Assembly (NCBI RefSeq): GCF_024814435.1 | Contig: NZ_JANUXY010000007.1 | Span: forward strand, 1-64,000 | Source: Staphylococcus americanisciuri | Lineage (GTDB): Bacteria; Bacillota; Bacilli; Staphylococcales; Staphylococcaceae | Direction of reading: 5' to 3' | DNA length: 64,000 bases | In this document: positions 39,117 to 47,269 of the stretch, one piece after another | Layout of the letters: every line of letters begins with the position of its first letter | Numbering within the stretch: position 1 is the first letter of the stretch | Notes under the pieces: model-generated | Seen by the model: only the letters and a program-made list of their open reading frames with translations | What the model was told of the DNA's origin: nothing | Databases searched by the model: none | Program-made: the position numbers and the translations under genes

Positions 39117-39278
39117 TTAGCTACCATTAGATTTATCTTTATTCATCGCCTTCACAAGATAAATACCCCCTATTGCAATGAATAATACCGCAAAAAGCCA
39201 TTCTTGTTTAACGACAAAAACAACACCCGCCACTAGAAAAATTAAACTAATGATGAATGCAAATATATTGTGATTCAT
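39117..39278 (-). CDS. Small membrane protein of 53 residues
   Basis: A short gene below usual cut-offs, supported by a strong ribosome site (GGAGGG, 6 nt before ATG) and its composition. It begins MNHNIFAFIISLIFLVAGVV and has two spans (about 4-23 and 27-45) separated by KQEW, then a basic tail KAMNKDKSNGS. It reads as a conserved-hypothetical hairpin membrane protein. It lies alone between argH and glpQ, convergent with argGH, whose terminator may serve both. I do not recognise a function. Confidence 0.75.
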   Translation of the reverse strand: MNHNIFAFIISLIFLVAGVVFVVKQEWLFAVLFIAIGGIYLVKAMNKDKSNGS

Positions 39279-39454
39279 AGCATTCCCTCCATTTTTTTGA
39301 TTGGCAAAGACCTCAAACTTAAATTAAATGTTTTCTATGAATGTACCAGCCCCAATCCTATTCATTTCATCATTTTCTATATTTATATGCTTACATACAC
39401 CTACCACAGCATTTCTTGTATTCGTTAAATTTTAGTAAAGTTCTTAAACTTTCT

Positions 39455-39469
39455 ATGAAAACGCTTGCT
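39455..39469 (+). promoter_or_regulatory. Catabolite-responsive element before glpQ
   Basis: ATGAAAACGCTTGCT fits every position of the cre consensus WTGNAANCGNWNNCW. It lies 59 bp before the glpQ ATG, in the expected promoter region, implying repression by CcpA when a preferred sugar is present. Confidence 0.7.
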
Positions 39470-39527
39470 TTCTTTAAATATTTTCATATATTTTTAAAGA
39501 GAATCATTATTCTAAGGAGGCGTTTCA

Positions 39528-40466
39528 ATGAAAAACTCGTCAAAACTCTTACTTTCTACTGGACTGGTCGCTTCACTACTCGTATCCCCTATTGGTGCAA
39601 TTGATTCAGTCCATGCATGTTCTCAACATCACGCACATGGTCATCAGCAAGCTTCTCCCCTTTCTCCAAGCAAGAATAACGTACTTAACAAAGAACATGT
39701 TAATATCGGTCATCGCGGTGCGAGCGGCTATGCACCTGAACATACTTTTGCGTCATATGACAAAAGTATAAATGAAATGGGGGCTGATTATTTAGAAATC
39801 GACCTTCAAATGACAAAAGATGGTCACCTTGTTGCAATGCATGATGAGACTGTTGACCGTACAACTGATGGTACTGGTCGTGTAAGCGATTATACACTCG
39901 AAGAACTGAAACAACTCGATGCAGGCTCATGGTTTAACGATGCACATCCCGAACTTCAAAATTCAGCTTATCAAGGTCAAGAAGTGCCAACATTAGATGA
40001 AATATTTGCAAGATACGGTACAAAGGCGAATTATTATATCGAAACAAAATCGCCTAACGACTATCCAGGTATGGAAGAAAAGTTGTTAGCATCACTTAAA
40101 AAACATGGCTTAGACAAGAATAATCATCTAAGCAAAGGAAAAGTAGTCATTCAGTCATTCTCTAAAGAAAGCTTATTAAAAATGCACAAATTAAATGCGA
40201 ATGTCCCACTTGTGCAATTGATGGATAAAGGGCAACTCCAGCAATATAATGACAAAGACTTATCATATATTAGTAGCTATGCGATTGGCATCGGTCCAGA
40301 TTATACAGACTTAACGGCAGAAAATACACAACACTTACGTGAACTTGGCTTTCATATTCATCCGTATACTGTTAACGACCGTGATGCAATGGCACGCTTA
40401 AATGACTATGGTGTGACAGGTGTCTTCACAAATTATCCTGACATTTACCGCGATATGATCCAATAA
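39528..40466 (+). CDS. glpQ: Secreted glycerophosphodiester phosphodiesterase
   Basis: Releases glycerol 3-phosphate from glycerophosphodiesters such as deacylated phospholipids, outside the cell. 312 residues with a signal peptide ending near VHA-C (residue 30). TIM-barrel GDPD family motifs: GHRGASGYAPEHT with catalytic His62, LEIDLQMTKDG with metal ligands Glu90 and Asp92, and MHDETVDRTTDG with His105. The mature N-terminus is Cys followed by a His-rich run (CSQHHAHGHQQ). AAGGAGG precedes the ATG. A cre site and bidirectional terminator flank it. Confidence 0.93.
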   Translation: MKNSSKLLLSTGLVASLLVSPIGAIDSVHACSQHHAHGHQQASPLSPSKNNVLNKEHVNIGHRGASGYAPEHTFASYDKSINEMGADYLEIDLQMTKDGHLVAMHDETVDRTTDGTGRVSDYTLEELKQLDAGSWFNDAHPELQNSAYQGQEVPTLDEIFARYGTKANYYIETKSPNDYPGMEEKLLASLKKHGLDKNNHLSKGKVVIQSFSKESLLKMHKLNANVPLVQLMDKGQLQQYNDKDLSYISSYAIGIGPDYTDLTAENTQHLRELGFHIHPYTVNDRDAMARLNDYGVTGVFTNYPDIYRDMIQ

Positions 40467-40468
40467 CG

Positions 40469-40507
40469 AAAAAGCAGAGGCGCACACAATCGGCGTCTCT
40501 GCTTTTA
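40469..40507. terminator. Bidirectional terminator between glpQ and gudB
   Basis: AAAAGCAGAG (with GCG) pairs with CTCTGCTTTT; convergent genes share it. Confidence 0.85.
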
Positions 40508-40518
40508 AATGTATTGTT

Positions 40519-41763
40519 TTATGCCCAACCACGATATCTAGCCGCTTCAGCTGTACGCTTAATACCCACGATATACGCTGCAAGACGCATATCAATTTTG
40601 CGGTTTTCTGATAAGCTATAAATCGTATCAAAAGCTGTGACAAGTTTTTCACGTAACTTTTCATTGACTTCTTCTTCTGTCCAATAATAACCAGTATTGT
40701 TTTGAACCCATTCAAAGTAAGATACTGTTACTCCACCAGCACTTGCAAGTACGTCAGGTACTAATAAAATACCACGTTCTGTCAAAATTTTCGTTGCTTC
40801 TGGTGTTGTTGGTCCATTTGCTGCTTCTACAACAATATCCGCTTTAATATCGCCAGCATTGTCAGCAGTAATTTGGTTCGCAATCGCTGCTGGTACTAAA
40901 ATATCACAATCAAGTTCGAATAATTCTTTGTTAGAAATCGTATCTTCAAACAAGTTCGTAACCGTACCAAAGCTATCACGACGATCTAATAAATAATCAA
41001 TATCTAAGCCTTCTGGATCGTGTAATGCACCATATGCATCAGAGATACCTACAATCTTAGCACCTGCATCATACAAGAACTTCGCTAAGAAACTACCTGC
41101 ATTACCGAAACCTTGAATGACAATACGAGAGTCTTTGATTGTTTTGCCACGACGTTTCGCAGCTTCCTCAATCGCAATAACAACACCTAATGCAGTCGAA
41201 CGGTCACGACCTTGTGAACCACCGAGTACAATCGGTTTACCCGTAATGAATCCTGGAGAGTTAAATGCATCCATTTGGCTGTATTCATCCATCATCCAAG
41301 CCATGATTTGAGAGTTTGTAAAAACATCTGGTGCTGGGATATCTTTCGTTGGTCCTACAATTTGTGAAATCGCACGCACGTAACCACGTGATAAGCGTTC
41401 TACTTCATGAATACTCATTTGACGTGGGTCACATACGATGCCCCCTTTACCTCCACCATATGGGAGGTCAACGATACCACATTTTAACGTCATCCACATA
41501 GACAATGCTTTAACTTCTTCTTCATCTACATCTGGGTGGAAACGTACCCCACCTTTAGTTGGTCCAACAGCATCATTGTGTTGTGCACGGTAACCTGTAA
41601 AAGTTTTAACTGTACCGTCATCCATTCTTACTGGAATACGTACTGTCAAAAATCTTAATGGTTCTTTGATTAATTCGTACATACCATCATCAAAGCCTAA
41701 TTTATGCATTGCTTCTTTAATAATGCCTTGCGTTGACGTCACTAGATTATTTTTTTCAGACAT
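40519..41763 (-). CDS. gudB: NAD-specific glutamate dehydrogenase
   Basis: Catabolic enzyme turning glutamate into 2-oxoglutarate and ammonia. 414 residues. Substrate-binding segment GPTKGGVRFHP (Lys70) and the catalytic Lys106 in DLPYGGGKGG, then the NAD-binding fold with VIQGFGNAGSFLAK. Last gene of the rocA-rocD-gudB group and the exit point of arginine, ornithine and proline carbon into the TCA cycle. It has its own promoter with a cre site in addition to possible read-through from rocD. Ribosome site AGAGGCGAG. Confidence 0.96.
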   Translation of the reverse strand: MSEKNNLVTSTQGIIKEAMHKLGFDDGMYELIKEPLRFLTVRIPVRMDDGTVKTFTGYRAQHNDAVGPTKGGVRFHPDVDEEEVKALSMWMTLKCGIVDLPYGGGKGGIVCDPRQMSIHEVERLSRGYVRAISQIVGPTKDIPAPDVFTNSQIMAWMMDEYSQMDAFNSPGFITGKPIVLGGSQGRDRSTALGVVIAIEEAAKRRGKTIKDSRIVIQGFGNAGSFLAKFLYDAGAKIVGISDAYGALHDPEGLDIDYLLDRRDSFGTVTNLFEDTISNKELFELDCDILVPAAIANQITADNAGDIKADIVVEAANGPTTPEATKILTERGILLVPDVLASAGGVTVSYFEWVQNNTGYYWTEEEVNEKLREKLVTAFDTIYSLSENRKIDMRLAAYIVGIKRTAEAARYRGWA

Positions 41764-41791
41764 GATCCATCTCGCCTCTTTTTCCTACTTT

Positions 41792-41806
41792 TGTTTTCGC
41801 TTACAT
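41792..41806 (-). promoter_or_regulatory. Catabolite-responsive element at gudB
   Basis: On the minus strand ATGTAAGCGAAAACA fits every position of WTGNAANCGNWNNCW. It starts about 5 bp after the -10, covering the transcription start. CcpA repression of gudB has been reported in S. aureus. Confidence 0.75.
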
Positions 41807-41811
41807 TGTGT

Positions 41812-41820
41812 ATTGTAACA
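41812..41820 (-). promoter_or_regulatory. gudB promoter (extended -10)
   Basis: TGTTACAAT on the minus strand, with CTTTAA 17 bp upstream as a weak -35 (41835-41840). Confidence 0.6.
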
Positions 41821-41867
41821 TATGGCATACTTTTTTAAAGCCTTTTATCTCTAAGGGTTTAGATTAT

Positions 41868-43070
41868 TTACTTAGATTCTGAAAACACTTTCTTTACTTT
41901 CTCAATTGCATAATCTAGCTCTTCTTTTGTAATGATTAATGGTGGTGCAAATCGAATCACTGTATCATGCGTTTCTTTACATAAAATACCTTCTTCTTTC
42001 AAGCGTTCACAGTATGGACGTGCACTTTCATGCAATTCAACACCGATAAACAAACCACGACCACGCACTTCTTTAATTGCTGGGTGTTCTATTTCAAGCA
42101 ATGCATTTTTGAAATATTCTCCAAGCTCTTGAGAACGTCCCGGTAAATCTTCGTCCACGATAACATCTAATGCTGCAATAGAAGCAGCACATGCAAGTGG
42201 ATTTCCACCGAATGTTGAACCGTGAGAACCTGGTGTAAAGACATCTAGCACTTCTTTGTCTGCTAATACAACTGAAATTGGGAATACACCGCCACCAAGT
42301 GCTTTACCTAAAATATAAACATCTGGTTTTACATTATCCCAGTCTGTCGCAAATAACTTACCTGTACGACCTAAACCTGCTTGAATCTCGTCAGCAATAA
42401 ATAATACGTTGTGCTCATCGCATAGCTCACGTACGGCTTTTAAGTAGCCTTCAGGTGGGATATTAATACCTGCTTCTCCTTGAATTGGCTCAATTAAAAC
42501 AGCTGCCGTATTTTCATTAATCGTCTCTTTCAAGCTTTCAATATCACCGAATGGTACATTTTGGAATCCTTCTAATAACGGGCCATAGCCACGTTGATAC
42601 TCTTTCTCTGATGAGATGGACACAGGCGCCATCGTACGACCGTGGAAGTTCCCAACCATCGCAATGATTTCTGCCTCATTCGGTTTGATACCTTTCACTT
42701 CATATGCCCAACGACGTGCTGCTTTTAACGCTGTTTCTACCGCTTCAGCACCTGTATTCATTGGTAGAGCTTTTTCTTTACCTGACAGTTTACAAATTTT
42801 TTCGTACCATTCACCTAAGTTGTCGCTATGAAACGCACGAGAGACAAGCGTTACCTTATCCGCTTGATCTTTAAGTGCTTGCACAATTTTAGGATGACGA
42901 TGCCCTTGGTTTACTGCAGAATAAGCAGCTAGCATATCCATATACTTTTTACCTTCTGGGTCTTTCACCCATACACCTTCTGCTTCAGAAATAACGATTG
43001 GCAGTGGTAAATAGTTATGCGCACCATAATGGTTTGTCAATTCAATAATAGATTCTGATTTGTTTGTCAC
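41868..43070 (-). CDS. rocD: Ornithine aminotransferase
   Basis: Class III PLP-dependent aminotransferase converting ornithine and 2-oxoglutarate to glutamate semialdehyde and glutamate. 400 residues. The PLP lysine is Lys256 in [12 protein letters not shown], with [12 protein letters not shown], the FHGRT loop and the [14 protein letters not shown] motif containing the PLP-contacting Asp. Starts at GTG with AAGGAGGAG upstream. The product is handed to RocA, encoded upstream. In staphylococci the reverse reaction can also make ornithine from proline for arginine synthesis. Confidence 0.95.
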   Translation of the reverse strand: MTNKSESIIELTNHYGAHNYLPLPIVISEAEGVWVKDPEGKKYMDMLAAYSAVNQGHRHPKIVQALKDQADKVTLVSRAFHSDNLGEWYEKICKLSGKEKALPMNTGAEAVETALKAARRWAYEVKGIKPNEAEIIAMVGNFHGRTMAPVSISSEKEYQRGYGPLLEGFQNVPFGDIESLKETINENTAAVLIEPIQGEAGINIPPEGYLKAVRELCDEHNVLFIADEIQAGLGRTGKLFATDWDNVKPDVYILGKALGGGVFPISVVLADKEVLDVFTPGSHGSTFGGNPLACAASIAALDVIVDEDLPGRSQELGEYFKNALLEIEHPAIKEVRGRGLFIGVELHESARPYCERLKEEGILCKETHDTVIRFAPPLIITKEELDYAIEKVKKVFSESK

Positions 43071-43104
43071 ACGTATTCTCCTCCTTACATTTCAGTTATA
43101 TAAA

Positions 43105-43185
43105 CAAAGGGTATATCATTCACAGCTCAAAAACGTCTACATTGTCGATTCGTTTCAATCATTCTGTAAAGACATACCCCTCTTT
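43105..43185 (-). repeat. Long-range inverted repeat between rocA and rocD
   Basis: On the minus strand AAAGAGGGGTATGTC (43171-43185) can pair with GATATACCCTTT (43106-43117) with a bulge and one G-T pair, leaving a 53-nt loop; TGTTTATAT follows. It could be an attenuator or partial terminator between rocA and rocD, or chance. Confidence 0.35.
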
Positions 43186-43230
43186 CATTCAGCTTAGCCA
43201 CGTTAAATTATCAATGGCTGATTATCCTTT

Positions 43231-44775
43231 TTATAAATGCTCAGAAACTGTGCGACCTTGCATATGCAATACTAAGTAGTCTGGGCCACCTGCTTTTGAA
43301 TCTGTTCCTGACATTTTGAATCCACCGAATGGTTGGTAACCAACAACAGCACCTGTACAGCCACGGTTGAAGTATAAGTTACCGACCATAAAGTCACGGC
43401 GTGCTTGTTCTAGCTTCATTCGGTTGTTTGAAATAACGCCACCTGTTAAACCGTACTCCGTATCATTTGCCACTTGGATTGCTTCATCAAAATCTTTAAC
43501 TTTTGTGAAACCAACCACTGGACCAAAGATTTCTTCTTGCATAATGCGAGAGTTTGGATCTAAGTCAGCAAAGATTGTTGGGTGAACAAAGTTACCTGTT
43601 GATTCGTCAACGTTACCACCTGTTACTAAGCGACCTTCTTCTTTACCAATTTCAATGTATTTTTTGATTTTGTCTAAAGATTTTTGGTCGATAACTGGAC
43701 CTACATACGTATCTGGGTCTGACGCATTGCCGACTTTAATTTTTTCAGTTTCTGCTTTTACTCGTTCTAATAACTCATCGTAAATGTCTTGGTGTGCAAT
43801 GACGCGTGAGCATGCAGAACATTTTTGACCAGAGAAACCAAATGCTGAATAAACGATTGCATCTGTTGCCACTTTAAGATCTGCTTCACTATCAACAACA
43901 AGCGCATCTTTACCGCCCATTTCAGCGATGACACGTTTAATATGATTTTGACCTTCTTGAATAACTGCCGCTTTTTGAATAATTTCTTTACCTACATTTT
44001 TAGAACCTGTAAATGAAATTAAGCCAACATCTTTATTTTCGATTAAGAAGTCACCAATTTCACTTGATGAACCTGGAATCCAGTTTACAACACCTTTTGG
44101 TAAACCTGCCTCTTCCAGAACTTCCATAAATTTGTAAGAAATAATTGGTGTGTTAGATGATGGTTTTAACAACACTGTGTTACCAGTTACAACTGGTGCA
44201 ACTGTTGTACCTGCCATAATGGCATACGCAAAGTTCCAAGGTGAAATAACAACACTAACACCGACTGGTAAGTAATCAAACTGGTTGTATTCGCCCGGAC
44301 GACTGTTTACTGCTTTACCGTCTTTCAACTCAAGCATTTGTCGACCGTAGTATTCCATGAAGTCGATTGCTTCAGCTGTATCAGCATCCGCTTCTTTCCA
44401 TGGTTTGCCGCCTTCTTTAGATAACAACGCTGAGAATTCATGCTTGCGTTTTCTTGTAATCGCTGCTGCACGGAATAACACATTCGCACGTACTTTTGGA
44501 TCAACATTACGCCAAGTTTTAAATGCTTCTTTCGCTGCTTCCAAGGCTTTTTCTGCATGTTCTTGTGACGCTTTAGAAACATAACCAATTGTTTCTTCTC
44601 TGTTTGATGGATTATACACACGCGTTGTGTCGTCTGTATATATACGTTCTCCTCCAATAATAAGTGGATATGTTTGACCTAATTCACTTTCTACTTTTTC
44701 AAGTGCACGGAAATAAGCCTTACGATTCTCCTCTTTCGTAAAATCTGTAAATGGTTCATGTTTGTATGGAATCAT
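43231..44775 (-). CDS. rocA: 1-pyrroline-5-carboxylate dehydrogenase
   Basis: NAD-dependent aldehyde dehydrogenase oxidising glutamate semialdehyde (from proline or ornithine) to glutamate. 514 residues, the RocA/PruA type. Catalytic Cys319 in [13 protein letters not shown], general base Glu285 in [14 protein letters not shown], and the Asn of SPWNFA. The C-terminus [22 protein letters not shown] is characteristic of P5C dehydrogenase. AGGAGG precedes ATG 44775. Its placement directly before rocD is unlike S. aureus, where the gene lies elsewhere. A promoter and cre-like site are about 170-215 bp upstream. Confidence 0.95.
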   Translation of the reverse strand: MIPYKHEPFTDFTKEENRKAYFRALEKVESELGQTYPLIIGGERIYTDDTTRVYNPSNREETIGYVSKASQEHAEKALEAAKEAFKTWRNVDPKVRANVLFRAAAITRKRKHEFSALLSKEGGKPWKEADADTAEAIDFMEYYGRQMLELKDGKAVNSRPGEYNQFDYLPVGVSVVISPWNFAYAIMAGTTVAPVVTGNTVLLKPSSNTPIISYKFMEVLEEAGLPKGVVNWIPGSSSEIGDFLIENKDVGLISFTGSKNVGKEIIQKAAVIQEGQNHIKRVIAEMGGKDALVVDSEADLKVATDAIVYSAFGFSGQKCSACSRVIAHQDIYDELLERVKAETEKIKVGNASDPDTYVGPVIDQKSLDKIKKYIEIGKEEGRLVTGGNVDESTGNFVHPTIFADLDPNSRIMQEEIFGPVVGFTKVKDFDEAIQVANDTEYGLTGGVISNNRMKLEQARRDFMVGNLYFNRGCTGAVVGYQPFGGFKMSGTDSKAGGPDYLVLHMQGRTVSEHL

Positions 44776-44940
44776 TTATAAATCCTCCTTTGTTTTTTGA
44801 GAAAGCTTTATACTTATCATGACATAAATGAGTAGTATTTGTAAAAGATTTTTCAGTTTTTACAGAATAATCTAACACAAAAGTTTTTTTACATTAAAAA
44901 GTTACTCGAATGACAGAACATCACGATAATATCCATCATA

Positions 44941-44955
44941 TAAAAGCGCTTTCAT
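44941..44955 (-). promoter_or_regulatory. cre-like operator before rocA
   Basis: On the minus strand ATGAAAGCGCTTTTA matches the cre consensus at all but position 14. It lies 8 bp downstream of the rocA -10. Confidence 0.62.
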
Positions 44956-44962
44956 TACATGC

Positions 44963-44991
44963 ATTATAGCCATAATTTAGACAAAATTCAA
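44963..44991 (-). promoter_or_regulatory. rocA promoter
   Basis: TTGAAT (44986-44991) and TATAAT (44963-44968) on the minus strand, 17-bp spacer. The leader to the ATG would be about 180 nt. Confidence 0.72.
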
Positions 44992-45158
44992 CTATAACAG
45001 ACTGTGTTTTTCAAAAAGTTGATAGTACTATTGAAACATCATAACTTACATTGATTTTTCTTTGAATAAAGATGCATTAATAGGCATGTTTCTATACACT
45101 TTTTAATAAAACATCGCACATTCACTATTCACATTTTGAGATAACGTCCTACCAATTT

Positions 45159-45198
45159 TATGAAATTTATATGCTGTATAATTAGGATAAATTTCATA
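45159..45198 (+). promoter_or_regulatory. Perfect 12-bp inverted repeat around a -10 element
   Basis: TATGAAATTTAT (45159-45170) and ATAAATTTCATA (45187-45198) are exact inverted copies, with a TATAAT (45177-45182) in the 16-bp gap. It lies about 50 bp before the S1-domain gene. The arrangement suggests an operator, although a hairpin is possible too. Confidence 0.6.
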
Positions 45199-45247
45199 AA
45201 TATGCTATTATGAAGTTGTTAAAATTCAATGATATAAGGGGTTATGC

Positions 45248-45637
45248 ATGTTGAAGAAACAGTATCGTGTCGGTCAACATATCAAGGTGCGTGTGACTGG
45301 TATTCAACCCTACGGCGCTTTTGTTGAAACCCCTGACAATACTGAAGGTCTGATTCATATATCTGAAGTCATGGATGATTATGTCCATAATTTAAAAAAA
45401 CTTTTAACGCCAGGGCAAATTGTCAAAGCAAAAATTATTTCTATTGATGATACCGGTAAGTTAAATTTATCATTGAGAGACAATGATTATTTTAAAAATT
45501 ATGAACGTAAAAAAGTGAAGCGTTCAGTATTGGATGAGATTAAAGAAACTGAGAAATATGGGTTTCAATCTTTAGCAGAACGGTTGCCAACTTGGGTGAA
45601 ACAATCTAAGAAAAGAATTGAAGACACATCTAAGTAA
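45248..45637 (+). CDS. S1 RNA-binding domain protein (CvfD/YugI, general stress protein 13 family)
   Basis: A 129-residue cytoplasmic protein. Residues 1-76 are one S1 OB-fold domain (GQHIKVRVTGIQPYGAFVETPDNTEGLIHISEVMD ... GKLNLSLRD, both typical S1 edges). The C-terminal 50 residues are charged and basic (YERKKVKRS ... KQSKKRIEDTSK). Relatives include B. subtilis YugI (GSP13) and pneumococcal CvfD, a post-transcriptional regulator that associates with ribosomes or RNA. Start ATG with AAGGGG 7 nt upstream. Monocistronic, with a striking inverted repeat at its promoter and a strong terminator. Confidence 0.87.
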   Translation: MLKKQYRVGQHIKVRVTGIQPYGAFVETPDNTEGLIHISEVMDDYVHNLKKLLTPGQIVKAKIISIDDTGKLNLSLRDNDYFKNYERKKVKRSVLDEIKETEKYGFQSLAERLPTWVKQSKKRIEDTSK

Positions 45638-45650
45638 CACGTACATAAAG

Positions 45651-45690
45651 AGAGCCTAGGTGCCATTGTGAGGTGCACCTAGGCTTATTT
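45651..45690 (+). terminator. Terminator of the S1-domain gene
   Basis: AGCCTAGGTGC pairs exactly with GCACCTAGGCT across an 11-nt loop, followed by TATTT. Confidence 0.88.
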
Positions 45691-45757
45691 GTATGCTAAA
45701 CTGACTTCCTATTAATTGACTTAGCCTCACTCCTGATATCTATCAAACTTGACGTAA

Positions 45758-45802
45758 AACAAACCCTAGGCACAGCTTTTTACGCTATGTCTAGGGTTTA
45801 GT
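45758..45802 (-). terminator. Terminator of the cyclophilin-DUF1871 operon
   Basis: AAACCCTAG pairs with CTAGGGTTT, with further inner pairing AGC/GCT, four bp past the DUF1871 stop. Confidence 0.78.
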
Positions 45803-45806
45803 ACGA

Positions 45807-46067
45807 TTAATTCAATTGACAGGTTTGTTGCAATTGAATTGCTTCTGTTGCTTTTTGTAAACATGCATCTTTAGGCAATGTAACTTCAAATGAAAACTGA
45901 AAAATCTGTTGAAATGCGTCTGCAATAGCAATGGGTTCACCATAATGATGGATGGCATCCATCATCTCATACACTTCTGCATCTCCTAACGTAGGATCGT
46001 CAAAGTGCATCGGATTCCATGCTGCCAGCAGTTGATATAACTGGATATTCAATTCATTATTTGACAT
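45807..46067 (-). CDS. DUF1871 family protein
   Basis: An 86-residue soluble acidic protein. Predicted helices run through YQLLAAWNPMHFDD, EVYEMMDAIHHY and PIAIADAFQQIFQFSF, consistent with DUF1871, a family of unknown function that includes B. subtilis YozE-like small proteins. It follows the cyclophilin gene after 22 bp and shares its terminator, so it is probably cotranscribed. AGGAGCG precedes the ATG. Confidence 0.75.
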   Translation of the reverse strand: MSNNELNIQLYQLLAAWNPMHFDDPTLGDAEVYEMMDAIHHYGEPIAIADAFQQIFQFSFEVTLPKDACLQKATEAIQLQQTCQLN

Positions 46068-46089
46068 GATGCACGCTCCTTACTATTTC

Positions 46090-46686
46090 TTATTCTCCAT
46101 CAATATCAATTGATTCGATAACAACATCGTACATTGGCTTATCTTGTGCACCGACACGAACGTTTGCGATATCTTCCAATGTATCTTCGCCTTCAATTAA
46201 TTGACCAAATACTGTATGTTTTTGGTCTAACCAAGGTGTCCCGCCTTTTTCACGATATACTTCCGCAATTTCTTTTGGCCATCCACCGTCTTCTAATTGA
46301 TCTACCATTTGTTCTGGAATATCTTTCATTTGAACGATAAAAAATTGTGATCCGTTTGTACCAGGACCTGCATTTGCCATAGAAAGTGCGCCATAAATAT
46401 TGAAAGCTTGCATTGAGAACTCATCTTCAAATGGACCTCCATAAATGCTTTCGCCACCCATGCCTGTCGCAGTTGGGTCACCACCTTGAATCATAAAATC
46501 ATTGATAACACGGTGGAAGGTCACGCCATCGTAGTAGCCTTTTTTAGAAAGTTCTACAAAGTTTTTCACTGTTTTTGGTGCAATCTCTGGGAATAATTTT
46601 AATGTCATATCCCCTTTATTTGTGTGCATAACCACTTTAATTTCATTATCTTGTATTTCTTTTGTCAATTGAGGGTAGTTGGTCAT
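46090..46686 (-). CDS. ppiB: Peptidyl-prolyl cis-trans isomerase, cyclophilin type
   Basis: Cytoplasmic prolyl isomerase, 198 residues. Cyclophilin core from [17 protein letters not shown]; active-site segments [39 protein letters not shown] and [10 protein letters not shown]. It carries an insertion (about residues 120-150, [30 protein letters not shown]) typical of Firmicutes cyclophilins. GGAGC precedes the ATG. The bases around its start are shared with the upstream region of the divergent kapB gene. Confidence 0.94.
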   Translation of the reverse strand: MTNYPQLTKEIQDNEIKVVMHTNKGDMTLKLFPEIAPKTVKNFVELSKKGYYDGVTFHRVINDFMIQGGDPTATGMGGESIYGGPFEDEFSMQAFNIYGALSMANAGPGTNGSQFFIVQMKDIPEQMVDQLEDGGWPKEIAEVYREKGGTPWLDQKHTVFGQLIEGEDTLEDIANVRVGAQDKPMYDVVIESIDIDGE

Positions 46687-46758
46687 TTTAATGCTCCATT
46701 CATGATAAAATTAAATATACTCATTATTTTAACACATTTAAGAAAGGATGGAATTAAC

Positions 46759-47139
46759 ATGCTTTATCGTTTCGCACATAAAACGGGGGTTTATGTTGTT
46801 GAAGTTGTTGATAGTGCAAATGAACAGATATTGGTCAAAGTCACTCAAGTCATCAAACATCCGAAACAGGGTGACTTACATCATCCCAATGAAGTAGAAG
46901 GCGTATTCTTTCATGAACGAAAAGCATTGAGCTTATATGAAAAGCGCTATACGACCCGAAGTAAGTTGAAACCTTTCGAAGGGGAACAACAAGCGTATAC
47001 TGACTCATTGCAACAAGCATTGACGAAACTAGAAAGTGAACTTCGTCAAACAGACACACCCTATTCACATGCTGCTTTACAATGTCTCAACAACCTTAAA
47101 GAAGATTATACACGACAATATAAAGTTACTTTTAAATAA
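46759..47139 (+). CDS. kapB: KapB family protein
   Basis: A 126-residue soluble protein similar to Bacillus KapB (kinase-associated lipoprotein B), which supports sporulation kinases there. Staphylococci do not sporulate, so its role here is unknown. The N-terminal half forms a beta-rich domain (MLYRFAHKTGVYVVEVVDSANEQILVKVTQVIKHPKQGDLHHP, where the family HP-QGDLH motif is seen). The C-terminal half is helical. I chose ATG 46759 (AAAGGATGG upstream); the 45 extra residues of the longer frame come from the cyclophilin promoter region. Confidence 0.82.
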   Translation: MLYRFAHKTGVYVVEVVDSANEQILVKVTQVIKHPKQGDLHHPNEVEGVFFHERKALSLYEKRYTTRSKLKPFEGEQQAYTDSLQQALTKLESELRQTDTPYSHAALQCLNNLKEDYTRQYKVTFK

Positions 47140-47203
47140 TATTTAGAAATATTTCTTCTTATGTAAAGGGCTTAAAATTGCGGTTTTATCCAATATGAGA
47201 TGA

Positions 47204-47232
47204 TTTTCACAACTTTCATAATCATGTATAAT
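47204..47232 (+). promoter_or_regulatory. mnh operon promoter
   Basis: TATAAT at 47227-47232 with TTTTCA 17 bp upstream. It lies 38 bp before the mnhA ATG, which has AAAGGAGG in front. Confidence 0.55.
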
Positions 47233-47269
47233 AGATATATCGCAGTATTTTTTTAAAGGAGGACAATTT

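Noticed and set aside
46624-46758. N-terminal extension of kapB
   Set aside because: It covers the start and upstream region of the divergent cyclophilin gene; the ATG at 46759 has the only plausible ribosome site.
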